Positions 10,830 to 25,939 of a DNA stretch of 64,000 nucleotides are shown piece by piece. The stretch covers positions 62,001-126,000 of the forward strand of contig JAURVB010012602.1 of the NCBI GenBank assembly GCA_033002965.1, read 5' to 3'. The DNA comes from Piper betle (lineage: Eukaryota; Streptophyta; Magnoliopsida; Piperales; Piperaceae). The notes beneath the pieces were generated by a model, which saw nothing but the letters and a program-made list of their open reading frames with translations, made no database searches and was not told where the DNA came from. Both the position numbers and the translations under genes were made by a program. Numbering within the stretch: the first letter of the stretch is position 1; the number at the start of each line of letters is the position of its first letter.

Positions 10830-11783
10830 GATTTTTCCTCTTCTTTGAACTATACTAGCCAGAGAAAGCTGGGCATCAAATATGACAGTTCTGCTGCTGC
10901 ATCACGTAAGTGTTACATTGAGATTTATGCCAATGCTATATCGATTTCGTGTGGTTTTCGTCACTCTCAACTCATGACCCAGACCACCTTTTAAGTTTTT
11001 AACATGTGAATGTCTTTTCTAAGTCCTCCCAATGTTCTCGTGTAGACCCTTTTTTTGTGGTGAATGTGACCCGATTCCAAGGTTACCAGAATCAACTAGA
11101 CCATCCAATTATGCATCCCGAGTAAAGCCCACAATCTTTCAACAAAACAAGAAAAAAATCCATGATGCTATTTGCTATTCCCATTAGCTAAGCTGGCAAA
11201 ATTTTAAATCTAAAACATCAAAATAGTGTTCAAATCAAGTTTTTAATATTATTTATAGAGTCGAACGTCAAATCAAATTGATTTTAAGCAATTATTACTG
11301 AAAATAAAGAGATCGTTGACGGAAGCAACTCGTGTGAGTCTTCGTAAAAACCAAACCTGCTGGAAAGGTCTCACGTCCGGCCATTTTTCTGGACACACCC
11401 GATTAATGTGTGGCCCTCTATACACGCCAATTAAAATGAGCCACTCTATAATACAGACGGCCGGCATGTAGGGCCATGTTTAAAATTGAGTCAAGATAAG
11501 GGCCTACCTGATGCGCCACAAGACACGGACAGACCTTGACAGCATGAGGGCCCTACCTGACGCCCCACAAGGCACAATCGGGCGTTCTCAAAGGTGTGGC
11601 GTACCCCCCAAAATCTTTCCTTCATTGCCATCTTTTCTCTGTTACTTTTGACTCCTTCCTACAAGGTCTACTTCCTGCTACCATCCTCCGCCCTTTGCAC
11701 TGTAACTTTTGATTTCTTCCTACAACGTCTACTTCCTCCTACCATCCTCCTCCCTTTCCTCCCTCCCACCCTCCCTCACTCTC
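10830..11783. other. Intergenic and upstream region of the LEA-like gene
   Basis: AT-rich to 11280, then moderately GC-rich with imperfect repeats (ggccctacctgacgccccacaa near 11550 resembles gggcctacctgatgcgccacaa near 11500). From about 11620 a pyrimidine-rich stretch contains two related blocks (tcctacaaggtctacttcct and tcctacaacgtctacttcct) and runs into the core promoter. Confidence 0.4.
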
Positions 11784-11791
11784 TATAAATA
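11784..11791 (+). promoter_or_regulatory. TATA box of LEA-like gene
   Basis: TATAAATA, 120 bases before the start codon at 11911, in a CT-rich plant-type promoter. A transcript starting about 30 bases downstream would have a leader of roughly 95 bases. Confidence 0.6.
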
Positions 11792-11910
11792 TATATTTAC
11801 TACGCTCTTTCTTTCCTACGCGTACACACAAAGAGTGCAAGTTCCTAGCCTGGCTTGCCTTGGTCAGTCATCTTTGGATATTTATACATTCTATACATAT
11901 ATATCAGAGG

Positions 11911-12180
11911 ATGTCGAGGGCTATGGCCAGTGGTAGCCTTGTCGCCGCCGTTAGCATGGTGTCCCGGCGGTGCTTCTCGGCCATGTCTGGTGCGGCGGCG
12001 GCTAGTCAGAAAGGTGGGAGCAGCGCCGCCGCGGCGGTGGTAAAGAAGGAGGCGGGAGATGCTTCGTGGACGTCATCTTGGGTGCCCGACCCTGTCACCG
12101 GCTACTACAGGCCCGGCAACGTCGTTGAGGAAGTCGACCACGCCGAGCTGCGCAACATTCTTCTTAACAAGAAGCATTGA
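11911..12180 (+). CDS. SAG21/LEA5-like late embryogenesis abundant protein (LEA_3 family)
   Basis: A single-exon protein of 89 residues. The N-terminus (MSRAMASGSLVAAVSMVSRR) is rich in Arg, Ser and Ala with few acidic residues, as expected of a mitochondrial or plastid presequence. The C-terminal half has the LEA_3 hallmark, WVPDPVTGYYRPGN at residues 60-73 followed by an acidic helix ending LRNILLNKKH. Members such as Arabidopsis SAG21/LEA5 are small organelle-targeted proteins induced by senescence, drought and oxidative stress; the biochemical role is not settled. I chose the ATG at 11911 because the reading frame upstream (from 11860) is untranslated-leader-like, while translation from 11911 starts directly with the presequence. 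Many family members have one intron; none is needed here. The gene is GC-richer than its repeat-filled surroundings and appears intact. Confidence 0.88.
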   Translation: MSRAMASGSLVAAVSMVSRRCFSAMSGAAAASQKGGSSAAAAVVKKEAGDASWTSSWVPDPVTGYYRPGNVVEEVDHAELRNILLNKKH

Positions 12181-12339
12181 AAAGAAATGGTTGCCCACAA
12201 ACGTTGAGATTTTGTTGCTCTTTTCATTATTCTCTTCTATTTGATTTCAATCTTTAGTGTACGTATTGAGAATTTGAAACAGAGGATGGCTATCTCAATA
12301 TATGTTGGTCTTTCCAATCTATCTTCATACTTACGAAAT

Positions 12340-13200
12340 AAATTTAAAAAAAATGTAATAAAAACTTAACTCCCTACCGACTCGAGTCAAGTTTTTATTA
12401 CGAAATAAATATTAAAAAAATAAAATACTTTTGTAATAAAAAATTGACATGGTCCTTACTCAAGTCAATATTACACAAAAAAAATTAAAAAAATAATTTT
12501 AAAATAAAAACTTGACTCTATTTACGAAAAATATTGACTCGTTCCTTACTTGAGTCATGTTTTTAGTATGTAATAAATATTAAAAAAATAAAATACTTTT
12601 GTAATAAAAAATTGACATGATCCTTACTTTGAGTTAATATTACACGAAAAAAATTTTAAAAAATAATTTCGTAATAAAAACCTGACTAGAACCCACCCCC
12701 CCCCCACCACCACCACCATCGCCAGCCGCCGCACTCATGACTTGATTTACTATTACATGAAAAAATTAAAAAAAAATTTCATAATAAAAATTTGACTCTC
12801 TCCTTACTCGAGTAAAGTTTTTATTACGAAATATAATTTTAAAAAATAAAATAATTATGTAATAAAATCTTTACTTGCTCTCGATTTGAGTCAATATTAT
12901 ACGAAATAAATATTTTTTAAAAAAATTCATAATAAAAACTTGACTTGCTCCTGACTAGATTAAAGTTTTTATTATGAAATAAATTTGTTTAAAAAAATAA
13001 TTTTATAATAAAAATTTGACTCACTCGTGACTAGAGTCAAGTTTTTATTACGAAATTATTTTTAAAATTTTTTCCCTATAATATTGACTCAAGTAAGGAC
13101 CATGTCAATTTTTTATTATAAAAGTCTTTTATTTTTTTAATATTTATTTCGTAATAAAAACTTGACTTGAGTTAGAAGCGAATCAAGTTTTTATTACGAA
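12340..13200. repeat. Degenerate array of gagtcaa/ttttattacgaaat modules, array 1
   Basis: The motif gagtcaagtttttattacgaaat and its reverse complement recur many times with AT-rich spacers, in both orientations and at irregular spacing. The same words occur in the arms of the hAT-like family and in the LTR-like element (for example near 5430 and 22995). A short ccacc run at 12690-12720 interrupts the array. Non-coding. Confidence 0.7.
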
Positions 13201-13471
13201 ACTATCATCGCATTTTCCATCCCCCTCTGTTTTGTCACGTCATTGTCACCGGCGACAGCAACGGTTAAGAATCAGGCGATCGAGGAAAATGTGTGAATCG
13301 GGGTAGGGGGCGGCGGCGGCAAGGGGACAATGATGCCCAAGGGGGCCACTTCACAAGGGGAGATGATGGGGGGAAATGCTGGGGCAGGGAGCCTGCAGCT
13401 CTCAGTGATGGGCGGTGGTGTGGCGGCGAGATGCGTTGCCTACGCACTGCAAACACAAGTAGTACATCATA

Positions 13472-13534
<63 letters not shown>
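13472..13534. repeat. TA microsatellite
   Basis: About 31 TA units. Poly(Ile-Tyr) open frames on both strands come from it. Confidence 0.95.
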
Positions 13535-13538
<4 letters not shown>

Positions 13539-14036
13539 GGGGGGGGCTGTGCTGCAGTGTTTCAAGCATTGGATCAAATCCAACGGTTGAAACATGCCCC
13601 TTCTCCAGCCGTTGGATTTAATCCAACGGCTGGATAAAAAAAAATTGCATCGCTGCCAAGGCTTGCCGCCGCCACTGTGCCGGCCGACGCGAGGCCACCC
13701 CACCTACCCCGTCCGTCGTCGCCCTGCCGGGGGCGGCGACGTAACCCTCGCGGAGGCGGGGCGGCGGATCTAGCCGCCCCACCTCTTCCCTTGCCGGCTT
13801 GCCGCCCCGCCGCCGGGCGACACCACCTCCAACCCGTCCCCCGCCCACCACCCCCGCTGCGCGACGCCCCCCGTCCCCCGCCCCCTGCCCGCCACCCCGC
13901 CGCTCCGCGCCCCCCTGTCCCTTGTCGCCCCCCCCCCCCCCCTTTTTTTATCTTGGTCGTTGGATGATAATCCAACAGCCAAGATCAAACTTCAGCACAG
14001 CCAAGATGGCTGTGCTGGAGTACAACAATTTTTTTT

Positions 14037-14037
<1 letters not shown>
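13535..14037 (-). repeat. GC-rich non-autonomous repeat, copy B
   Basis: Reverse-orientation relative of 10195-10813. It contains two perfect or near-perfect hairpins, ccgttggatttaatccaacgg near 13608 and cgttggatgataatccaaca near 13958, around a C-rich core. TA tracts flank both sides (13472-13534 and 14039-14076). The long open frames in the core are compositional. Confidence 0.55.

Positions 14038-14038
<1 letters not shown>

Positions 14039-14076
<38 letters not shown>
14039..14076. repeat. TA microsatellite
   Basis: About 18 TA units at the edge of the GC-rich repeat. Confidence 0.95.
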
Positions 14077-14079
<3 letters not shown>

Positions 14080-14100
14080 TATAAAAAAAATTATCTCAAC

Positions 14101-14520
14101 CATAGTTGCAAAAATTAGAATCAAAATCGAAATCAGTTTCCAAGTGAGTCATTGAATCAGATTCAGTGAAACGGATTCGAGTCAAATTTTAATTACGAGA
14201 ATAACATAACTATTTCTTTATTTTTTCCCTTGTTCTCTCCCGCCACCATCCTTCTCCGTCACCGCCTCCCCCCGCCACCACTACGCCCCCTGCCCCCGCA
14301 CCAGCCCGGTTGTCCACCGCGCACATCTCGGTCGTCCACCGCCACCCCCTTTTGCCCCTCCAAATCCTCTCCCCCGCCCCCACCTAGGCCCCCGGTCTAC
14401 CATGCTGAGGGGAAGCAAGGCACGGCAGCCAGGCGAAGAGTCGGCTCAGAGGAGATGTTTAAAAACAGCCATCACTCGGCGGTCAGAGGCCGGGCAAATG
14501 TGGCTGTTGGATAAAAATAT
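14101..14520 (+). mobile_element. hAT-like element, copy 3 (incomplete)
   Basis: Starts catagttgcaaaaattagaatc like copy 1, passes through the ttttaattacgagaataac block and a C-rich core. I could not find a matching right end, so it is probably truncated or fused to the GC-rich repeat that follows at 14507. Confidence 0.5.
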
Positions 14521-14580
14521 CCAACGGCCAACATTGTTGTATGTTGCCTGCGTTTAAAAACCAGGCAGCGCACCACTATT

Positions 14581-14627
<47 letters not shown>

Positions 14628-14720
14628 AAAATATTACCATGCACTGCCTATTTTTTTGCGGCGCATGGTTTTGTGGACCGTTGGATCTAATCCAACGGTT
14701 CACAATCAGCCTTCATAATC
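14507..14720. repeat. TA tract with flanking ttggat/atccaa hairpins
   Basis: gttggataaaaatatccaac (14507-14526) lies before a TA microsatellite (about 14584-14625), and ccgttggatctaatccaacgg (14679-14699) lies after it. This is the same hairpin type as in the neighbouring GC-rich repeats. Confidence 0.55.
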
Positions 14721-14794
14721 AGGCCCCCCCACCCATTTTTAGCCGCTCCGGTCGCTGCTCGCCCCCTGCCTGCCCCGTGCCCCTGCCCCATGAG

Positions 14795-15870
14795 CCAAAT
14801 TTTTATTACAAAATAAATTTAAAAAGAAATAAAATAATTTCATAATAAAAATTTAACTTGGAATCTACTCCAAGTCATAACTCGAGTTAATACTATGAAA
14901 TAAATTTTAAAAAATATAAACTAATTTTGTAATAAAAATTTGACTCAATTTGCACAGAATCGAGTCAAGTTTTTATTATAAAATTATTTTATTTTTATTT
15001 TAAATTTATTTCATAGTATTGACTCGAGTCCGACTGAGTCAAAATTTTTATTACGATATTATTTATTTTTTTAAATTTATTTTGTAATAAATTTGTTTTA
15101 TAATAAAAAATTGACTCGATCTCACTCGGGACCGAGTCAAGTTTTGATTACAAAATAAATTTAAAAAACACTTGACTCGGTCGCCCCCGCTCCCGACTCG
15201 AGTCAATATTAAGAAATTAATTTTAAATAATAAAATAAAATAATTTTGTAATAAAAACTTAACTCGCTCTATACTCGAGTCAATATTATGAAACAAAATT
15301 TTAAAAAATTTAAAAATAATTTCGTAATAAAAACTCCACTCGCTCCTGAGCCGATTCAATATTACGAAATAAATTTTAAAAAATTAAAAATTATAATATT
15401 TACTCAAGTCTAGAGCTAGTCAAGTTTTTATTACAAAATTATTTTATTTTATTTTATTTTTTAAAATTTATTTCGTAATATTCACTCGAGTCGGGAGCGA
15501 GTCAAAATTTATTTTCTCATTTGTTTAGGCGCGCCACCCCCTGCCTACAACCTTGTCGCGGTTGGCTAACAATGTCCCCACCTCAGGGCTGGATGGGCCA
15601 GCTGGAATGTGCAGCCCAATCTCGTGTGGGACTGAATAAAGTTTTTATTACAAAATTATTTTATTTTTTTAAATTTATTTCGTAATATTAACTCTATCTC
15701 GTGCAATATCGAATCAAGTATTTATTATAAAAAAATTATTTTTTTAATTTATTTTGTAACACTGACTCTATCCCGTGCGAGATCAAATTAAGTATTTATT
15801 TTAAAAAAAATTATTTTTTAAATTTAATTTATAATATTAACCTGAGTCAGGGACCGAATAAAATTTTTAT
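14795..15870. repeat. Degenerate gagtcaa/ttttattacgaaat array 2
   Basis: Second, longer version of the array at 12340-13200, again with both orientations and AT-rich spacers. A GC-rich unrelated insert lies at about 15530-15630. Non-coding. Confidence 0.7.
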
Positions 15871-16072
15871 TACAATTTTACCCTCCCTTGTCCCTCCCCC
15901 CTCCGGCTCTCTCTCGCCGCCGGTCACCAGCAAGGGGGGGGGGCAATGGCTACAAGCGAGGGCGGGGGCAGGGGCGGCCGGGGGGGGCGGGGTGGGTGGT
16001 TTGATTGTGGGCCGGATCCGGCGGCCCACGTGAGGCAGCGCATTTGCAAAATAAGGCAGTGCACTGTAGCAC

Positions 16073-16117
<45 letters not shown>

Positions 16118-16636
16118 ATTTCTAAGGAAAAATTGTTACATCACAGCCTCTGAAAACATAGCAATCACCAGGTCCTTCAACGATTTCCTAAACCTTTTGC
16201 AAGACCAAAGTCCAAACAGACCACGGCGAATGCCAATATCCTTGTTAATCATTACAACAGACAGTCGATGCAGTGCAGAAGCAATGGCATTGTAAATATA
16301 TCATTTCTTCAAAAATCAGGGGGTGGGGTGGGGGGTTAACAGGCTTTTCTTAGAACAGGAAAACAGTTCTCCAAATTCACTAGGAAAACTATTTTACATC
16401 ATAAATGTTAATTTAGCAGCTGTCAGCTCACCAATCATCTTTGCAAATTTCTATAATCATCTCCAACAAAATAAAGCCGTAGCTATTCTGCAACCATCTA
16501 TTTTACAGAATATGCTCCCTCATATTCAAGTGCCTGTATTCACCTCTTTTGAAAGCAAGCTTGCAGTTCTGCCGCAATTCTTAAACTGGATGGTGGACAC
16601 TAGAGAAGACATTAATCACAAGAAACAGCTAACTGA
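15871..16636. other. GC-rich stretch, TA microsatellite, then downstream flank of CDKD
   Basis: 15880-16020 is C/G-rich without a gene. 16078-16114 is a TA microsatellite beside ggcagtgcactgtagcactgcc (16051-16072), a near-perfect palindrome. 16120-16636 probably includes the CDKD 3' untranslated region; the open frame at 16323-16742 overlaps the terminal CDKD exon on the opposite strand and is a shadow. Confidence 0.45.
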
Positions 16637-20974
<4,338 letters not shown>

Positions 20975-21575
20975 GATACCAAAACCTCTTTCTTTCTATA
21001 AAATTTCAGGTTTCCATCGTGCTCCGCTAAATCTAACACACACATGCCATTAAAGAAGCTAAAAATTTGAGTGATTAGGTAATGAATCAAATTGCCTGAA
21101 GCCTATCAAAAGCAAGCCATAAACTCTCAAAGAATAATTGATTTTTCACATGAAAAATTATGCAACTAATTCACGTCCATACCTACCAAGGAATCAGACG
21201 CAAAATCATCAAAGATGGAAACTTTTCAACAGCACGAATCCTCTGTTCCCAATACCCAAAATTTGACAGGTCTAGGCGTCGGAAAAAGGTTATCTTTTTC
21301 GCACAATCGGGCTTCCGACAAAGCATCGAAGCCGGATTCAACCATTACCGCGCCAAAAACTCGCCAAAAATTAAAAAAAAAGAGGAAAAGCCAGGAGCGA
21401 GCTAGCGGGCGCGGGAGAGAGAGGGGATGGAAACTGTTGAATACCTATGGCGTTCGTGGTCGACTGTGCCGACGACGGAGCAGAAAATCGCCGGCCGGCC
21501 GGAGATCGCTGCCGGCGTTGGAAGGAGGCTCGGCCTGCTAGGAAGTGAGTGGGACGGGCGGAGGAAAGACCGGGG

Positions 21576-21583
21576 TATTTATA
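21576..21583 (-). promoter_or_regulatory. TATA box of CDKD gene
   Basis: TATAAATA on the minus strand, about 600 bases upstream of the first ATG. A leader exon from about 21550 to 21445 would end at the donor CCATAG|GTATTC, leaving an intron within the 5' untranslated region. The acceptor of that intron was not fixed. Confidence 0.55.
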
Positions 21584-22554
21584 GTAAATTTATTTAGGGG
21601 TTTAACGAAATATTTAAATAAATTGACGATATAAACAATATTTTATTATTAATCTATTAAAAATATAATTAAGTGGGTTTAAATTATAAGTTTAATGTAA
21701 GTTTATTCTATTTTTTTATTTTAGGCTCGTAAATTTATGAATAAAACTTACGTGAGTAAAATGTGCGTAATCTGATTAATAGACTTGCAGTACTTTTTAG
21801 CGTGGATTGTAAAAAATATAAAAATTCTGTAAATATGATTTTTATTTAAAAAATAATCTCATGAACTCATTAATATAATTTATGGTCCAATTTTATATCT
21901 ACAGTTCATATTGTTAGTTTCACTAACCACCTTGAATACTACAGTATCTTAGGAATATATTATTATGATCGTATGGGTACATTTTCCATTTAAAAAATTT
22001 AGAGAATTAAAAAATACCTATTCCTTTTCTTTCACCGCGGGAATGTTTTTTTATCTATTATTTAGTTATTAGTTAGTGCAAATTCTTAAGACTTTTTTAT
22101 AATAATTTTAAGAGTTTAGAAATTATTTTACACCTCACAAAAACATGACATGACAAATGCCACACAAAGTTGTGTTTTTTAGTTATTTATTAATATTCAA
22201 AATATTAAAAATTCTTTATCTTGTTGACATTTAAAATATATCTATAGAGAAAATTTTATGAGCTACATTTAATATATTTTATATGAAATAAATATTTAGT
22301 TTGAAGATTTTTTTAATAAATTTTATAAAATAATAGGTATACAGTGGGAAATTGAGCAAATCTTCTGAATAGCCAAGCTGACTAGACTCAAAATCATATG
22401 GTAAAGATCAATCTGTCTTAATTGTGTCTCCTATTTTCTTCCTTTGGAAAATTTGGAGTCACAATCTCTTCGCAGGCGGGAATAGCATCAGCGATTCACA
22501 TTTAATTCTCGTATCTGGAAATTCGGCACACAGGTATAAGAGAAGAGGTGTGCA
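21584..22554. other. Intergenic, AT-rich
   Basis: Upstream of the CDKD promoter. No gene or defined repeat recognised. Confidence 0.4.
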
Positions 22555-23272
22555 TGTCGGAATCGGCGGACTTAAATCGGATCGGTGGTGATCCGATTTA
22601 AAAAATAACGTGAATTGGTCGGGCTCGAATCAGTCTGATTTTACCTGATTTCAGCTGATTCCGGTATCGGCTCGAATCGGCCAATTCATGCCGGAGGCGG
22701 GGAGGTGGCAGGGGCGGCGACGGGCGACCGGGGGGGGGGCCGGGGCTGGGGGGCAACAGCGGCGTGGGACGGGACGGCGAGGGAGGCGAGGGCAAGCGGC
22801 GAGGCAGAGGGGGGAGAGTTGCGAGGGTGGGGCCGGGCGGCGAGCTGCGAGGGCGGCTTCGGGGCGGTGCGGCGGGACGGAAGGCTAGGAGGGGGGAGCG
22901 ACGGGGCAACAGGGCGGCGAGGGCGGAGACGGGGCGGGACAAGGACGGCGGCGGGGGAGAAAGGGATGAAATATAATTGGTATTCTAGTAATTAAAAGTT
23001 GACTCGATTCCGACTCGAGTCAAAAATAATAACTAACTCTAAATAATTAAAAAAAAATCCAAAAAATATCAAAAAATATAATACACATTATAATATGAAA
23101 ATTACATCAAAATGACATATTCTATACTAATAACCCACTAATTTTGATTAAATTAAAATTTTTGTATATGACTGATTCAAGCCGATTCAATTGAACTGAT
23201 TCTTGTTCGATTTAAACCGATTCCGATTCTGATTCTAACTCTTTCAAAAAGCGATTCCGATTTTTACAACTA
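22555..23272 (-). mobile_element. hAT-like element, copy 4 (reverse)
   Basis: The right end ttttacaactatg is the reverse complement of the family start (CATAGTTGTAAAA). The interior has the same order as copy 1 read backwards: gattcnnattcngattc repeats, AT-rich arm with aaaatgacatattcta, the ttgactcgattccgactcgagtc block at 22997-23020, then a G-rich core. The left limit is approximate and no clear 8-bp duplication was found. Confidence 0.55.
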
Positions 23273-23580
23273 TGGCTGACTGTGAATTATTTGGGGATGG
23301 GAGAAGGTGTGGTGTGGCAAAAGGGGAACATGACAATTGTCGTTTTAAACATAAACCAATATCATTGATATGAGATAATCAGAGCACACATCTAAATTTC
23401 ACCCTTCCAGATTTGATCTGGAATCATATTCAAACTATTATTGGAATACTAAAAGTACCAAGTTTTAAGTTGTTTTACAGTATTTTTTATTTCAACTCCT
23501 TGGACCTATGAAAAATGCCAACTTGATTTTTCATTGAATGAAACAAGGTATATATATACAAGCTAGAATCCTACGAAAGA
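23273..23580. other. Possible remnant of a Copia LTR
   Basis: Downstream of the Copia fragment on its strand. 23510-23575 (minus: tatataccttgtttcattca) resembles the transcribed end of a plant LTR, but no paired LTR is present. Confidence 0.3.
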
Positions 23581-25108
23581 TTAACAAATAATAGTACTAA
23601 AATCAAAGCCAATCAGAGTCTTCTTAGTGGAAGGCATTGCCCTGTATTCAGCTTCAGTGCTAGATTTTGAGATTATGGTCCGTTTCTTAGCACTCCAAGA
23701 AACCAGATTAGACTCGAGAAAAATGCAATAGCCTGATATGGATCGTCGTGTATTTAGACAGCCAGCCCAATCTGCATCATTGTATGCTTTCGGATCAAAT
23801 GAAGAAGATGCAGATATAAGAAGACCATGATCCAATGTGGCTTTCAAGTATCTGAGAATTCGCTTTGCCATTGACATAAGATATTCCGTTGGAGAATGCA
23901 TAAACTGACACACAAAAATTACTGAAAAGCTAAATCCGGTCTTGTGAAAGTAATATACTGCAGAGAACCAACGAGAGCACGGTAAGCAGTAACAATTGTA
24001 AGCAATGGAGAAGCAGTAGACGGTAGAATTCGATTAGCAAGAGGTGTGCCAATTGGTTTGCTGTCCAACATGTTATATATACTCTTGCAACAACTTGTAG
24101 ACATATCTATGTTGTTACAGAAACAAATCATCTTTGATTTTATCAACTTGAATTCCCAAAAAGTAGAGAAGGTCACCCATGTCCTTCATAGCAAAACCTG
24201 TTTTGAGCTGATGCAAAAAATCCCTTTAACTGTTCTGCAGAATTTCCAGCAACAATAATATCATCCACGTACAATAACAAAGCAATGATTCCAGTAGATG
24301 AAGTGTGAAAAAAGGGAGAAGGATCAGCCACACTGCCATCTTTGGACATTGTAATCATATGATGTCCAGTTGGAGTTGGACAAAATTGGTGAGTGCACAT
24401 GCAGTGACATGCTATTGGAAACAGACAAATCATTAGAGTCAACTGATAAAGACATGCGATCAGGTGAATGTAAGTTTGGTGAGTTGGTAGAAGTTTGCAG
24501 CGGAGTGAGGGGAGAAGAGGATTCAGAGGAGGAATGAGAAGAAGAAACTGACAACGGATTTTCTGTAGTATATAAATGAGATGACTCACATGGAGAAGAA
24601 TCAGCAAAAATTTTGGAAGATTGAAAAGGCTGGGATGGTATTAAATCCAAAAAAGTTGTAAAAGACAATTGTGTGTTATCTTTTGGAACAAGAATACAAG
24701 CAGGTCAAGAAATGGAAAACAGTTTTCATCAAATAAAACATGTCTAGATATGTAAAACTTGGATGAGGATGAATGAAAACACCTATATCCCCCATGAATA
24801 GAGCTATATCCTAAAAAAACACAAGGTAAAAATTTGGAACTGAATTTGTGTTTTGCAAAAGGTTTTAGATAGGGAAAACAACGACAACCAAACACACGTA
24901 AGGAGGTGCAATCAGGTATTTTATTATGCAACATGTAGAATGGGGAAGCATGAGGAGGAGCTGATGGTGGAAGACGATTGAGAACATACACAGCAGAACT
25001 AAAGGTTTCTGTCCAATATTTTAAAGGAATACCACTTTGATATAGTTCAGTCAGTCCTCGCTTAACTATTAGGGCTGGTTTTGGAGAACTATCAACTCCC
25101 ATATCCAA
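23581..25108 (-). mobile_element. Broken Copia retrotransposon fragment
   Basis: Read on the minus strand, it runs from the C-terminal part of integrase (LKYWTETFSSAVYVLNRLP, FGCRCFPYL, FLGYS) through a Ser/Pro-rich linker to the reverse transcriptase YVDDI box near 24270, then the end of the RT domain (RALVGSLQYITFTRPDL) and RNase H (DADWAGC, TEAEYRAM). The N-terminal two-thirds of RT, all of gag and protease, and the front of integrase are absent. Frameshifts and stops separate the pieces. No LTR pair or target-site duplication was found. The 5' edge, near 25108, abuts a squalene epoxidase pseudogene on the other strand. Confidence 0.85.
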
Positions 25109-25111
25109 ATT

Positions 25112-25917
25112 ATGGGCATGTTATATTGGCAGATCCGTCACCAATATTGTTCTATCCAATCAGTTATGCAGAATATTTTTTGTTTCGATGATATACCTGG
25201 CGAAGGTGCTCCTTCTGTTGCCAATGGTGAAATGGCCAAGTGTATGAAGACTGTCGTGACACCACAAATAACGCTTGTTTGTTGTAAAAAATGTACCCAA
25301 GTTCTTTTCTGGTTGAAAGCTCCTATCTGAGATCCTCTTTTTCTTTGTTTTTTCAGCTCCCAAGTCGGCTGCGTGATGCTTTTTTGTTGGCTGTGGATGG
25401 AGGAGGCATTAGGCGGACCATGCTGAACAAGAGCATGCCTGCCTCTCCACGCCCCACTCCTGGAGTCTTGTAATTGGGAGAATATGCGACATCCTTTGAC
25501 CTCTGCATGATTTTCATGATACACCTGCCCCGTGTATATCTCGAATCACTCTACAGTTTGCGCAAGGTAAATGTTTCGGATATTACTTTACTTTCCCCAC
25601 CTTCTTATCGAGTTATGAGCTGGTGTATTGATAATTTGACATCCAGTCGCATGTACAATCAATACATTGGCTGATGCACTGTACAAGGTCTTCTGTGCTT
25701 CACTTGATCAAGCAATGAAGGAGATGCGCCTAGCTTGTTTCAATTATTTGAGCCTTGGAAGTTTTTTCTCATCTGGACCTGCTGCACTCTTGTCTGGTTT
25801 AAATCCTTGGTCACCCATTTTTTTGCTTTGGCTAACTATGTTGTTGGTCATCTATTATTCTCATTCCCTTGTCCTAATCACTTGTGGACAGGCGCCAAAT
25901 TGATTTCAATTAAGTGT
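25112..25917 (+). pseudogene. Squalene epoxidase (squalene monooxygenase) pseudogene
   Basis: Squalene epoxidase is the FAD-dependent ER enzyme that makes 2,3-oxidosqualene for sterols and triterpenes. The C-terminal half is recognisable in pieces and different frames: GHVILADPSPILFYPIS (from 25114), then after a frame change PSVANGEMAKCMKTVVTPQ (25203-25267), then LPSRLRDAF and NKSMPASPRPTPG (25358-25465), MRHPLT near 25485, YLESLYSLRK (25540-25567), TINTLADALYKVFCAS (25660-25697) and YLSLG, SGLNP, and a WTGAKLIS end near 25915. The intron before LPSRL lacks a GT donor. Stops and frameshifts are multiple, and the stretch that should follow MRHPLT is largely deleted. The N-terminal half, including the FAD-binding start, is absent; a Copia fragment begins where it should be. 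Clearly non-functional. Confidence 0.85.
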
Positions 25918-25939
25918 TTTCTTACATCACAATGCTCCT

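Noticed and set aside
13574..14155. Pro-rich and Gly-rich frames of up to 133 codons
   Set aside because: Inside the reversed GC-rich repeat; they mirror the same artefact as 10170-10820.
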